Shown here in pieces: positions 44,540 through 53,456 of a DNA stretch of 64,000 bases. The DNA is from Bacteroidales bacterium SW299 (GTDB taxonomy: Bacteria > Bacteroidota > Bacteroidia > Bacteroidales > Bacteroidaceae): the NCBI GenBank assembly GCA_019550975.1, contig SDWH01000002.1, positions 237,571 through 301,570 on the forward strand, written 5' to 3'. Below the pieces are notes generated by a model that was not told where the DNA came from, searched no databases, and saw only the letters and a list, made by a program, of their open reading frames with translations. The position numbers and the translations under genes were made by a program. How positions within the stretch are numbered: position 1 is the stretch's first letter; each line of letters starts with the position of its first letter.

Positions 44540-45445
44540 ATGCAGACAGGAATCACAACGGTTACTTATCGGGTTCATGAGTTGGTTGAATACATCAATT
44601 GGATTTATTTTTTTCATGCGTGGGGATTCCAACCGCGTTTTGCAACCATTGCGGATATCCATGGATGTGATGCTTGCCGCGCAGGATGGTTGGCTTCCTT
44701 CCAGACAAATGACCGTCAGAAGGCTTCCGAGGCTATGCAGTTGCATAAAGAAGCGATGCGGATGCTGCGGTCTCTTGATGAAGAATTCCGTGTTTATGCT
44801 GTGTATAAACTGATGGATGCCAATTCGGATGGGGATAATTTGCTGCTGGACGGAACTGTGTTCCCGTTGCTCCGTCAGCAGACTCGCATCGCTCCGGACA
44901 ATCCGTTTCTTTGTTTGAGTGATTTTGTCCGTCCGCTTTCGTCGGGCATCTGTGATACTGTGGGAGGATTTGCAACAACGGTTGATCCGACTATGGAGGA
45001 GCTTTATCAGAACGATGACTTCAAATGCCTGCTTGTAAAGACATTGGCCGAACGTCTGGCTGAGGCCGCAGCCGAGAGGACACATGAACTGGTCCGTAAG
45101 GAAGTGTGGGGATACGCAAAAGATGAGAACTTGACGATAAAGCAGTTGCTGAGGGAAGATTATCAGGGAATCCGTCCGGCGGTAGGCTATCCTTCCTTGC
45201 CAGACATTTCTGTGAGTTTTCTGCTCGACCGGCTGATTGACATGAAACGTATCGGTATCCGTTTGACTGAAAACGGGATGATGTATCCTCACGCTTCGGT
45301 TTGCGGACTGATGTTTGCTCACCCTGCTTCAAAGTACTTTTCTGTAGGAAAAATCGGTCTGGACCAGTTGCAGGATTATGCCCTCCGCAGAGGTATGTCT
45401 GTAGAAGATATGAAGAAATACCTGGCGGCTAATTTGCAAAATTGA
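44540..45445 (+). CDS. Free-standing MetH activation-domain protein
   Basis: The 301-residue protein consists mainly of a vitamin B12-dependent methionine synthase activation domain. Key blocks are RPAVGYPSLPDIS (compare RxAPGYPACPDHT in MetH), RLTENGMMYPHASVCGLMFAHP, SKYFSVGKIGLDQLQDYALR and the terminal MKKYLAANL. In full-length MetH this domain binds AdoMet and serves reductive remethylation of oxidised cobalamin. Here there is no methyltransferase or cobalamin-binding module in the same or neighbouring genes. The first 90 residues (with FATIADIHGCDACRAGW) are less conserved. It may activate a split MetH or another corrinoid protein. Confidence 0.85.
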   Translation: MQTGITTVTYRVHELVEYINWIYFFHAWGFQPRFATIADIHGCDACRAGWLASFQTNDRQKASEAMQLHKEAMRMLRSLDEEFRVYAVYKLMDANSDGDNLLLDGTVFPLLRQQTRIAPDNPFLCLSDFVRPLSSGICDTVGGFATTVDPTMEELYQNDDFKCLLVKTLAERLAEAAAERTHELVRKEVWGYAKDENLTIKQLLREDYQGIRPAVGYPSLPDISVSFLLDRLIDMKRIGIRLTENGMMYPHASVCGLMFAHPASKYFSVGKIGLDQLQDYALRRGMSVEDMKKYLAANLQN

Positions 45446-45458
45446 AAATAGAGTAACG

Positions 45459-46610
45459 ATGATGATATTACTGAGAGTTTTAATTCTTTTTCTGGTTCTT
45501 CTGCTGTTGCCTGACTGGTATATCTACCGTTCATATATATGCAGGTTGAAGAACAATAAGATGAGGCGGCTGTACTGGCTTCCTTCCGTTGTCCTTCTGG
45601 CGGGTCTGTTAGTCTTTATAGCCGCAGGCGAAGCTTTGCATGGCTGTTTGGGCATTTACCTTGTCGTCGCTTTGTGTCTGTCTGTTCCAAAAGCTGTATT
45701 TGCTCTTCTCAGTTTGTTCTTGAAAGGTGCAGGGCGGTTGTTCCGGATTCAGATTCCGCATGGATGGATTTCCTCATTTGCTGCGTTTGCCACGTTTGCA
45801 TATGTTCTTTTCGGGGCGGTTGAGGGAAAAGAGTTTTTTCAGGTAAAGGAAGTAGAGTTTGTTTCTCCTGATTTGCCTGAAGCCTTTGACGGTTACCGCA
45901 TTCTGCAACTTTCAGACATTCACTCGGGCAGTTGGAAAGGAAACGGAGAGGCCATTCGTCGGGCCGTAGAGATTTGCAATCAGCAAAAAGCGGATGCGAT
46001 TGTCTTTACGGGGGATTTGGTGAACAGCCGTGCAAGTGAACTTCCGGAGTTTATGCCGTTGCTTTCTGATCTGAAAGCGGACGACGGAGTTTTTTCTATC
46101 GTCGGGAATCATGATTATGGCACTTATGTGCATTGGAATTCAGACGCAGAGCGTGAAGCCAATTTTCAGAAGCTTATAGCTGAAGAAAAGCAGATGGGAT
46201 GGGATGTGCTTTTGAACGAGCACCGCATTTTGCGCCGCGGCAATGATTCGATTGCGCTTGTAGGAGTAGAGAACAGCGGAAATCCTCCTTTTCCGGACTA
46301 TGCGGATCTGCCGCGTGCCTTGAAAGGAACAGAAGGTTTGTTCAAGGTGCTTCTTAGCCATGATCCGACGCATTGGAGGCGCAGCGTACTGCCCGAAACA
46401 GACATTCAACTGATGCTGTCGGGGCATACTCATGATATGCAGGTGAGCGTGTTTGGCTTTTCTGCCTCTCAGTTTGTTTATCCGGAACACCGCGGCATGT
46501 ATCTTGAGGAAGGACGCGGACTTTATGTCAATGTTGGGTTAGGGTTTGTGCTCTTTCCTTTCCGCCTCGGATCGTGGCCCGAAATCACTGTAATAACTTT
46601 AAGAAGATAA
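45459..46610 (+). CDS. Membrane-anchored metallophosphoesterase
   Basis: The 383-residue protein has three to four N-terminal membrane segments (residues about 1-130) followed by a calcineurin-like domain: LQLSDIHSGSW, AIVFTGDLVNS, SIVGNHDYG, VLLSHDPTHWRR and LSGHTHDMQVS, all metal ligands intact. Relatives (YaeI/YkuE type) act on phosphodiesters, including UDP-sugars or phospholipids; the substrate is unknown. The neighbouring PlsC and GT2 suggest a lipid or envelope role. Confidence 0.88.
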   Translation: MMILLRVLILFLVLLLLPDWYIYRSYICRLKNNKMRRLYWLPSVVLLAGLLVFIAAGEALHGCLGIYLVVALCLSVPKAVFALLSLFLKGAGRLFRIQIPHGWISSFAAFATFAYVLFGAVEGKEFFQVKEVEFVSPDLPEAFDGYRILQLSDIHSGSWKGNGEAIRRAVEICNQQKADAIVFTGDLVNSRASELPEFMPLLSDLKADDGVFSIVGNHDYGTYVHWNSDAEREANFQKLIAEEKQMGWDVLLNEHRILRRGNDSIALVGVENSGNPPFPDYADLPRALKGTEGLFKVLLSHDPTHWRRSVLPETDIQLMLSGHTHDMQVSVFGFSASQFVYPEHRGMYLEEGRGLYVNVGLGFVLFPFRLGSWPEITVITLRR

Positions 46611-46629
46611 CATCAAAATAAAAATAATT

Positions 46630-47349
46630 ATGAGAATCTTATACATCATTTATCAAATTTGTATCGGGCTTCCCATCTTTCTGGTCCTTACGTTGCTGAC
46701 GGCTCTTACCACGATGCTGGGATGCTGGTTGGGCGACGGTCATTTCTGGGGATATTATCCCGGTAAAATATGGTCGCAGTTGACGTGTTGGGTATTTTTG
46801 CTTCCCGTGAAGGTGGAAGGGCACGAGCATATTGACCATAATACTTCTTATGTATTTGTCGCCAATCATCAGGGGGCTTTTGATATTTTTCTGATTTACG
46901 GATTTTTAGGAAGAAATTTCAAATGGATGATGAAGCAGAGTCTGCGCAATATTCCGCTTGTGGGAAAGGCATGCCAGTCGGCTGGATTCATTTTCGTAGA
47001 CCGTTCCAGTCCGCGTCAGATATACAGAACGATCAAGTATGCGGAGCGTATTTTGCAAGGCGGTACCTCGCTGGTTGTATTTCCGGAAGGGCGGCGCACG
47101 TTTACCGGTCAAATGAATCCTTTTAAGAAAGGTGCATTTTTCCTGGCCGATCAGCTCCAGCTTCCGGTTGTTCCGATGACGATCAGCGGTTCGTTCGATA
47201 TTTTGCCCCGTACCGGCAAGCTTCTGCATTGGCATCCGCTGAAGCTGACAATCCACAAGCCTATTTATCCGGTGGGAAAAGGAGATGAAAATCTGAACAT
47301 GTTGATGGAGAAGTCGCGCGAGATGATAGCAGGCGGCTTTTCGGAATAA
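46630..47349 (+). CDS. 1-acyl-glycerol-3-phosphate acyltransferase family protein
   Basis: The 239-residue PlsC-type acyltransferase has an N-terminal membrane segment, the catalytic HX4D motif in ANHQGAFDIF, the glycerol-phosphate motif FPEGRRT and the VPMTISGS block. It acylates lysophosphatidate to phosphatidate or a related lysolipid. Last gene of the operon, followed by a very strong terminator. Confidence 0.92.
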   Translation: MRILYIIYQICIGLPIFLVLTLLTALTTMLGCWLGDGHFWGYYPGKIWSQLTCWVFLLPVKVEGHEHIDHNTSYVFVANHQGAFDIFLIYGFLGRNFKWMMKQSLRNIPLVGKACQSAGFIFVDRSSPRQIYRTIKYAERILQGGTSLVVFPEGRRTFTGQMNPFKKGAFFLADQLQLPVVPMTISGSFDILPRTGKLLHWHPLKLTIHKPIYPVGKGDENLNMLMEKSREMIAGGFSE

Positions 47350-47754
47350 TTGGTCGCTTTCATATGTCTTGACCGAAATCGGAAAAGCATGCGAAACCCA
47401 ACAGGAGAAAGATTTATGGACTTTGATTGTATCTCTCCTGTTGGGTTTCTGTTTTTAGTCCTTTCTGACGCACACGACACATCCTCAAATATCTTTTCAT
47501 TTTTCTGCGTCCGTGTTGCGTATGACGCAGCATGGATTGCCCTCCTGACGGAACACTGGGAAGAGTATCTTTTGTTGCGACACTTCCTGCGTCTATAATG
47601 CTTTTCGTGTTTGCTTCCATTCAAATAGTCATGCAACCCGTTTGCCCTTGCAAAGGCAATGACGTGAAAGAATAAGCGCAATACTGATTAACGGCCATTC
47701 TTTCAATGCGATAATGGAAGTCTGTGCGGCGGCTTGCGCTCCCATCTGTTTTGT
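47350..47754. other. Intergenic region of 405 nt with terminator and possible repeat
   Basis: After the terminator (47393-47455) about 300 nt carry no gene with a promoter. Short frames on both strands (for example minus 47414-47620) are open, and their translations (RHTQHGRRKMKRYLRMCRV) look like the spurious small proteins often called in Bacteroides genomes, which hints at a dispersed repeat. This is a recollection, not a search result. Confidence 0.35.
47393..47455 (+). terminator. Terminator of the GT2-pyrC-plsC operon
   Basis: GAAACCCAACAGGAGA (47393-47408) and TCTCCTGTTGGGTTTC (47434-47449) form a perfect 16-bp stem, followed by TGTTTTT. Confidence 0.85.
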
Positions 47755-48435
47755 CTACTTCATATGCGCTTCCGCAGCGTCGATGTAGGCCTTAACTCTG
47801 AAATCATTGGTGAACTTTTCCGGAGCGCCGTCGATGATTTCTTTCATGAGCGGGGTAAGCATCGGATAAGGCAGGCTGTAGCCTATCATGATGAACAAAC
47901 CGGGACCCAACACATTGTCATAATTGTCTTTTATGAAGCCTTTGGTCAGTTGGTTCATCTCTTCTGTAAGGGCTTTGCGCTTTCCGTCAATTGCGTTATG
48001 AACTTCTTCAAGGCTTTTCCCGTCCATAATCATCCGGCTTTCTTCGTGGTTCACTTCATAAAAGCGGTCATCGAGCGAGTTCTTTTTCATGATAAACTCG
48101 TTGAAGCTGTTGTTCAGTGGAGTTCCCTTGATCACAATTCCCGCATTGTCTATCTGAATGTCAATGTTTCCGGGTTCTATGACAACCGGCATGATGCAGT
48201 CTTCGTCCATATACAGGGACGCCAAGACTGTAGAGTCCACTTTTCCTTTCATCTTGAAGAGTCCGTGAATGACTTCGGCTGAATCTATGTTCACAACTTT
48301 GTCCCCCGACTGCACTTTGATGAAAAGCATCTTACCGTCTAACACTGATACAGAAGAAGTCCCCTCTATCTTGTATTTCTTGCTGCAAGAAGCGCATATA
48401 AGTGCGCAGAACAGAAAAAAATAAAGTTTGTACAT
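47755..48435 (-). CDS. DUF4369 lipoprotein
   Basis: The 226-residue protein is read from ATG 48435, giving a lipoprotein signal (FFLFCALICASCSKKY). The mature part matches DUF4369: KYKIEGTSSVSVLDGKMLFI, VEIDSAEV-like strand VVNIDSAEVIHG, then PVVIEPGNIDIQID and KGTPLNNSFNEF. DUF4369 usually precedes a TlpA-like thioredoxin domain, but this protein stops before any redox domain. Function unknown; probably outer-membrane or periplasmic. Confidence 0.82.
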   Translation of the reverse strand: MYKLYFFLFCALICASCSKKYKIEGTSSVSVLDGKMLFIKVQSGDKVVNIDSAEVIHGLFKMKGKVDSTVLASLYMDEDCIMPVVIEPGNIDIQIDNAGIVIKGTPLNNSFNEFIMKKNSLDDRFYEVNHEESRMIMDGKSLEEVHNAIDGKRKALTEEMNQLTKGFIKDNYDNVLGPGLFIMIGYSLPYPMLTPLMKEIIDGAPEKFTNDFRVKAYIDAAEAHMK

Positions 48436-48459
48436 GCGTAAACCGTTTAAATTCTGAGG

Positions 48460-48467
48460 CAAAGGTA
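48460..48467 (-). promoter_or_regulatory. -7 element of the DUF4369 lipoprotein gene
   Basis: The minus strand reads TACCTTTG, 24 nt upstream of ATG 48435; it excludes the longer frame starting at 48462. Confidence 0.65.
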
Positions 48468-48571
48468 AGATGTTTCGGGAACGGATAGAAATAAATTATC
48501 AAAATTTATACATAGATAGTGGTTTATTACCCTTTTGCGGTTAAGAAACGTTCTTGTGTGCTTTTTTTTAC

Positions 48572-48579
48572 TATTTTTG
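48572..48579 (+). promoter_or_regulatory. -7 element of the DPP7-like gene
   Basis: TATTTTTG lies 55 nt upstream of ATG 48635. Confidence 0.6.
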
Positions 48580-48634
48580 TGCAGCCCTTTGTGGGATGCA
48601 AGACTTAAATTATTAATTGCAATTTGTTATAAAG

Positions 48635-50812
48635 ATGAAAAAAATTAAAGTATTGGCAATGGCACTGATTTGTGCCGTATTCTCTCCGGTAAAGGCCGAT
48701 GAGGGCATGTGGCTGCTCCAGCTTATGCAGGAACAGAATCTGGCAGACCGGATGAAGGCTCAGGGGATGAAAATGGATGTCACTGATATCTACAGCGCGG
48801 ATAAGGTGACTTTGAAGGATGCTGTCGGCATCTTCGGACGTGGATGTACGGGTGAAATTATTTCGCCTAACGGACTGATTCTGACAAACCACCATTGTGG
48901 GTATGATGCAATCCAGCAGCACAGTTCGGTAGACCACGATTATCTGACGAACGGATTCTGGGCAAAGAGCTATCAGGAAGAACTGCCCACTCCGGGACTG
49001 ACGTTCAAGTTTGTGGAGCGGATTGTGGATGTAACCGATCTGGTGAACGAAGACATAAAGAAAAAGAAGGTGACCGAAGCAGAATCTTTTGGAACAAAAT
49101 ACCTGAAAGAACTTGCCGACAAGCAATTGAAGAAAAGTGACTTGAAAGGCAAGCCGGGAATTTCTGCCCTGGCCTTGCCGTTTTATGCGGGCAACAAATA
49201 TTATCTCTTCTTTATCAAGACATACAGCGACGTGCGTATGGTTGCCGCTCCTCCTTCATCGATAGGCAAGTTCGGAGGCGAAACCGACAACTGGATGTGG
49301 CCGCGCCATACATGCGATTTTTCCATGTTCCGCATCTATGCAGACAAAGACGGAAACCCGACTGAGGAATATAAGGAAACGAACGTGCCGCTCAAGGTGA
49401 AGAAATACCTGACTATTTCGCTAAAGGGACTGCAGGAAGGCGACTATGCCATGATTATGGGATTCCCCGGAAGCACAAGCCGTTATTTGACGGAAAGCGA
49501 AGTGCGTTTGCGGATGGACGGTACGAATATACCGCGGATTACAGTAAGAGAAGCGCGTTTGGGCGTTTTGCGTAAAGAGATGGCTGCCAGCGATAAAATC
49601 CGTATCCAGTACGCCAGCAAGTTCGCTTCGTCAAGCAACTATTGGAAGAATTCGATAGGCATGAACAAGGCGATTGTTGACAATAAGGTGCTTGATGCGA
49701 AAGCCGAACAGGAAATGAAGTTCCTGGAGTTTGCCGAAAAGAAGCAGAATGAGGACTATAAGGCTGTTGTAAGCAAAATAAATGATTATGTTGCCCGGAT
49801 CGCTCCTTTGCAGGCGCAGATGACTTATTTCTCCGAAACATTCCGGAGCGGAATTGAATTTGCCGGATATACTGCGGTGAACAGCAGTGTTGAAGCTTTG
49901 GCCAAGGCTCTGGACAAGAACAAGAAGAAAGATATCGAAAAGGCTCTCGACGGGTTGAAGGAAACTTATGCGGAGATTCACAATAAGGATTATGATCATG
50001 AGGTAGACCGCAAGGTGGCTAAGATACTGATCCCGCTGTATATGGCCAGTGTGCCTGCTGATGCGCTTCCTGCCTTTTATGGCACCATAAAGGATGAGTT
50101 CAAGGGCGATTTCAACGCTTATATTGATGCGCTTTACAACAATACGATTTTTGCGAACGAGAAAAACTTCAACGCCTTTATGGCTAACCCTACAGTAGAA
50201 GCGCTTGAAAAAGACTTGGCCGTACAGTACGCTGAAACTGTAGGCAATAAATATGGTGAAATTGCTGGCAGAATAGAAAAGGCGAGCGGTGACATTGATC
50301 TGCTTCATAAAACTTATGTGCGCGGACTGTGTGAGATGTATGCTCCGACTCCAAAGGCTCCGGACGCAAACTTTACGATCCGTCTTACGTATGGAAATGT
50401 GAAGTCGTACGATCCCAAGGACGGCATCCATTATAAATATTATACCACGTTGAAGGGTGTGATGGAAAAAGAAGATCCGAAAAATCCGGAGTTCGTGGTT
50501 CCTGAAAAGCTGAAGGAACTGTATGCGGCAAAGAATTACGGACGTTATGCGCTTCCTAACGGCGAGATGCCGGCTTGTTTCCTGACTACCAACGATATTA
50601 CAGGCGGCAATTCGGGCTCTCCGGTAATGAACGGAAACGGCGAGCTTATCGGTGCTGCGTTCGACGGCAATTGGGAATCGCTTTCAGGCGACATTAATTT
50701 CGACAATAACTTGCAGCGTTGCATTGCTGTAGATATCCGTTATGTGCTGTTTATTGTTGAGAAGCTGGGAGGATGCAAGAACTTGATTGACGAAATGACT
50801 ATCGTTGAGTAG
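48635..50812 (+). CDS. S46 dipeptidyl peptidase, DPP7-like
   Basis: The 725-residue protein has a signal peptide ([21 protein letters not shown]). It is a chymotrypsin-fold S46 exopeptidase: the catalytic His lies in [16 protein letters not shown] and the Ser in [10 protein letters not shown]. The residue 18 positions after that Ser is Gly ([14 protein letters not shown]). In P. gingivalis the equivalent position (673) is Gly in DPP7, which prefers hydrophobic P1 residues, and Arg in DPP11. By that rule this is DPP7-like. It releases dipeptides from oligopeptide N-termini in the periplasm. Confidence 0.93.
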   Translation: MKKIKVLAMALICAVFSPVKADEGMWLLQLMQEQNLADRMKAQGMKMDVTDIYSADKVTLKDAVGIFGRGCTGEIISPNGLILTNHHCGYDAIQQHSSVDHDYLTNGFWAKSYQEELPTPGLTFKFVERIVDVTDLVNEDIKKKKVTEAESFGTKYLKELADKQLKKSDLKGKPGISALALPFYAGNKYYLFFIKTYSDVRMVAAPPSSIGKFGGETDNWMWPRHTCDFSMFRIYADKDGNPTEEYKETNVPLKVKKYLTISLKGLQEGDYAMIMGFPGSTSRYLTESEVRLRMDGTNIPRITVREARLGVLRKEMAASDKIRIQYASKFASSSNYWKNSIGMNKAIVDNKVLDAKAEQEMKFLEFAEKKQNEDYKAVVSKINDYVARIAPLQAQMTYFSETFRSGIEFAGYTAVNSSVEALAKALDKNKKKDIEKALDGLKETYAEIHNKDYDHEVDRKVAKILIPLYMASVPADALPAFYGTIKDEFKGDFNAYIDALYNNTIFANEKNFNAFMANPTVEALEKDLAVQYAETVGNKYGEIAGRIEKASGDIDLLHKTYVRGLCEMYAPTPKAPDANFTIRLTYGNVKSYDPKDGIHYKYYTTLKGVMEKEDPKNPEFVVPEKLKELYAAKNYGRYALPNGEMPACFLTTNDITGGNSGSPVMNGNGELIGAAFDGNWESLSGDINFDNNLQRCIAVDIRYVLFIVEKLGGCKNLIDEMTIVE

Positions 50813-50836
50813 TTTCTTGTTCATTCTTTAGTGCAG

Positions 50837-50884
50837 AGAGGGTGTGTCATGTGAAGACTGTATGAAACGGCATGCCCTCTTTGT
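50837..50884 (+). terminator. Hairpin between the two S46 genes
   Basis: AGAGGGTGTGTC (50837-50848) pairs with GGCATGCCCTCT (50869-50880) over 12 positions including four G-U pairs, followed by TTGTT. It may partly terminate the first transcript. Confidence 0.6.
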
Positions 50885-50914
50885 TCATTTATTTTATCAG
50901 ATAAACTTTATGCC

Positions 50915-53077
50915 ATGAAGAAAACTTGTTTCTTGTTTCTGTTTTCAGCTTTTGTCCTTGCGGGGCAAGCTGATGAGGGAATGTGGATGCTGACTGATTT
51001 GAAACAGCAGAATGCTGCCGTCATGCAGGATTTGGGGCTGGATATCAGCATTGACAAAGTATATTGTCCAGAGAATGTGAGCCTGAAGGATGCTGTGGTA
51101 CACTTTGGAGGAGGCTGCACGGGAGAGGTGATTTCATCTGAAGGACTGGTGCTGACCAATCACCATTGTGGTTATGGATACATCCAGCAGCACAGTTCGG
51201 TGGAGCATGATTACCTGACCGACGGGTTCTGGGCCATGACACGTGAGCAGGAACTGCCGTGTGAGGGGTTGAGCGTGACATTCATCGACCGGATTCTGGA
51301 TGTGACTTCTTACGTAGAGGAGCAGCTGAAAAAAGATGAGGATCCGGACGGAACAAATTATCTGTCGCCTTCTTATCTGGAGAAGGTTGCAAAACGTTTT
51401 GCTGATGAGGAGCGCATTGCAACCGATGAATTTACGACATTGGAGCTGAAACCGTTTTACGGAGCGAATAAATATTATCTGTTTGTCAAAACCGCATACA
51501 AAGACGTACGGATGGTTGGCGCGCCTCCATCTTCCATCGGCAAGTTTGGTGCCGATACGGACAACTGGATGTGGCCGCGTCATTGCGGCGACTTTTCGAT
51601 GTTCCGCATTTATGCTTCGAAAGACGGAAAGCCGGCCAAATACAGTGCAGAAAATGTGCCTTTGAAAGTCAAGAAGCATCTTTCGATAAACCTGCATGGA
51701 GTGAAAGAAGGCGACTTTACTTTTGTGATGGGATTTCCTGGAAAGAACTGGAGATACATGATCAGCGATGAAGTGGAAGAGCGGATGAACACGACCAATT
51801 TCATGCGCGATACAATCCGCGGGGTACGTCTGCGGACTTTGGGCGAGGAGATGCGGAAGGATGACAGGACGCGCATCCAATATGCGGCCAAGTATGCTTC
51901 TTCGGCAAATTACTGGAAGAATGCAATTGGGATGAACGAAGGGCTGGTGAAGCTGAAAGTGCTTGACAAGAAGAAAAAGCAGCAGGAAGAACTGCTGGCT
52001 TACGGACGCGAAACAGGAAATGCGGCATGGAACGAGGCTTACGAAAGCATCCGTAAGATTGTGAAGAAACGCTTTCCTTACGTTTATCATCAGCAGGCCA
52101 TCTATGAAGCTCTGATGCTGGGAACGGAATTTTACAAGGTGCCGGATACGGACGCTCTGCTCAAAGCCCTGAAGAATGGAAATTCAAAGGGGATAGCAGA
52201 GGCTGTAAAGGGACTGGAAAAAGAGGGAAACAAGTTCTTCAACAAGGACTACAATCTCTCTGTCGACCGGAAAGTGTCCAAACGTTTGATTGCGCTTTAT
52301 GCCCGACTGATACCTTCTGACCAGCGGATCAGTATATTTAAGGTGATTGATGCCCGGTTTGGGGGAAATGTGGATGCGTTTGTGGATGCTTGCTTCGATA
52401 CTTCCATATTCCGCAGCCGTGAGGCCTTGAAAGCATTCTTGAAGAACCCGGATGCAGAAACATTGGCGAACGATTTGATGGTGCAGTATGCCCGTTCGGT
52501 CAAGGAGGGGTATGAGCATACAAGCAATGCGATGAAAGAGGAAACCGATGCGTACAATCGCGCGCATAAGACATGGGTAGCGGGTATGGTTGAACTGAAG
52601 CGGAAAAAGCATGAGCCGGTTTATCCGGACGCCAATTCTACGCTGAGGCTGACTTACGGCAAGATCGGGTCTTACGAGCCGGCTGACGCGAAAGAGTATC
52701 TGTACTTTACAACGCTGGAAGGTGTAATGGAGAAGGAAGATCCCGACAATCCGGAGTTTGTGGTTCCTGCCCGCCTGAAGAAACTTTACGAAGAAAAGGA
52801 TTTCGGTCCGTATGCCATGTCCGACGGACGGATGCCCGTATGCTTCGTGACGGCAACGGACAATACGGGCGGAAATTCCGGCTCACCGGTATTCAATGCG
52901 AAGGGTGAACTGATCGGTACGGCCTTCGACCGCAACTATGAAGGGCTTACGGGAGATATTGCCTATAATCCCCAGTTGCAGCGTGCCGCATGTGTCGACA
53001 TCCGCTATACCTTATTTATTATAGACAAATATGCCGGGGCATCCCATCTGATAGATGAAATGACCATCGTTCATTGA
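50915..53077 (+). CDS. S46 dipeptidyl peptidase, DPP11-like
   Basis: The 720-residue protein has a short signal peptide (residues 1-20, ending AGQA) and the same S46 architecture as its upstream neighbour: His in [16 protein letters not shown], Ser in [10 protein letters not shown]. The residue 18 positions after the Ser is Arg (TAFDRNYEGLTGDI), the position whose Arg gives DPP11 its preference for Asp/Glu at P1. The pair thus looks like a duplication with divided specificity. No separate -7 element was seen in the 102-nt gap, so it may be reached by read-through. Confidence 0.93.
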   Translation: MKKTCFLFLFSAFVLAGQADEGMWMLTDLKQQNAAVMQDLGLDISIDKVYCPENVSLKDAVVHFGGGCTGEVISSEGLVLTNHHCGYGYIQQHSSVEHDYLTDGFWAMTREQELPCEGLSVTFIDRILDVTSYVEEQLKKDEDPDGTNYLSPSYLEKVAKRFADEERIATDEFTTLELKPFYGANKYYLFVKTAYKDVRMVGAPPSSIGKFGADTDNWMWPRHCGDFSMFRIYASKDGKPAKYSAENVPLKVKKHLSINLHGVKEGDFTFVMGFPGKNWRYMISDEVEERMNTTNFMRDTIRGVRLRTLGEEMRKDDRTRIQYAAKYASSANYWKNAIGMNEGLVKLKVLDKKKKQQEELLAYGRETGNAAWNEAYESIRKIVKKRFPYVYHQQAIYEALMLGTEFYKVPDTDALLKALKNGNSKGIAEAVKGLEKEGNKFFNKDYNLSVDRKVSKRLIALYARLIPSDQRISIFKVIDARFGGNVDAFVDACFDTSIFRSREALKAFLKNPDAETLANDLMVQYARSVKEGYEHTSNAMKEETDAYNRAHKTWVAGMVELKRKKHEPVYPDANSTLRLTYGKIGSYEPADAKEYLYFTTLEGVMEKEDPDNPEFVVPARLKKLYEEKDFGPYAMSDGRMPVCFVTATDNTGGNSGSPVFNAKGELIGTAFDRNYEGLTGDIAYNPQLQRAACVDIRYTLFIIDKYAGASHLIDEMTIVH

Positions 53078-53084
53078 TTCTCTT

Positions 53085-53187
53085 GGGCTGCGGACAACCC
53101 TTAGAAGGGTGTGCCGAAACACAAATTTTCATTTTTCAATATGACATTACTTTTTTTGACAGCCCAATTTTGTTTTGATACACCCTT
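53085..53187. repeat. Interleaved inverted repeats between dpp11 and xseB
   Basis: GGGCTG (53085-53090) is complementary to CAGCCC (53160-53165), and AAGGGTGT (53105-53112) to ACACCCTT (53180-53187). The order a-b-a'-b' means the two helices cross. ACCCTTAGAAGGGT also offers a local palindrome. The outer AAGGGTGT ends resemble those of small Bacteroides repeats. A role as bidirectional terminator is possible. Confidence 0.5.
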
Positions 53188-53192
53188 GATCC

Positions 53193-53456
53193 TCAGGCCC
53201 CTCCTTCGGGAGGGGTAGGGGATGTTCCCAGCATTTTTTGTATTTCCTGGTCTGCCTTATAAAGCTTGTCCTTGCAGAACTTGATCAGTTTCTGCGCTTC
53301 TTTCAGGTTTTCGCCCAATTCGTCGATGTCCAGTTCGTTGCCCTCGATTCTGGAAACAATGGCTTCGAGATGCTTCATTGCTTCCGAGTATGTGTAAGTT
53401 TCTTTTTTTGCAGCCATATTTTCTGATTCTTTTGTCTTGTTGGGTACTGTATTCAT
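53193..53456 (-). CDS. xseB: Exodeoxyribonuclease VII small subunit
   Basis: The 87-residue protein starts at ATG 53456, which overlaps the xseA stop as ATGA; the alternative Met at 53417 (MAAKKETYTY) is closer to the family core. The XseB helix pair is clear: YSEAMKHLEAIVSRIEGNEL, LGENLKEAQKLIKFCKDKLY. It assembles with XseA into the single-strand exonuclease. The end of the coding region contains a GC-rich hairpin with a TTCG loop on the plus strand (53198-53215). Confidence 0.93.
   Translation of the reverse strand: MNTVPNKTKESENMAAKKETYTYSEAMKHLEAIVSRIEGNELDIDELGENLKEAQKLIKFCKDKLYKADQEIQKMLGTSPTPPEGGA
53198..53215. terminator. Hairpin embedded in the 3' end of xseB
   Basis: CCCCTCC-TTCG-GGAGGGG is a perfect 7-bp stem with a tetraloop, lying inside the last codons of xseB (encoding PPEGG). 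It may help end transcription from either side. Confidence 0.5.
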
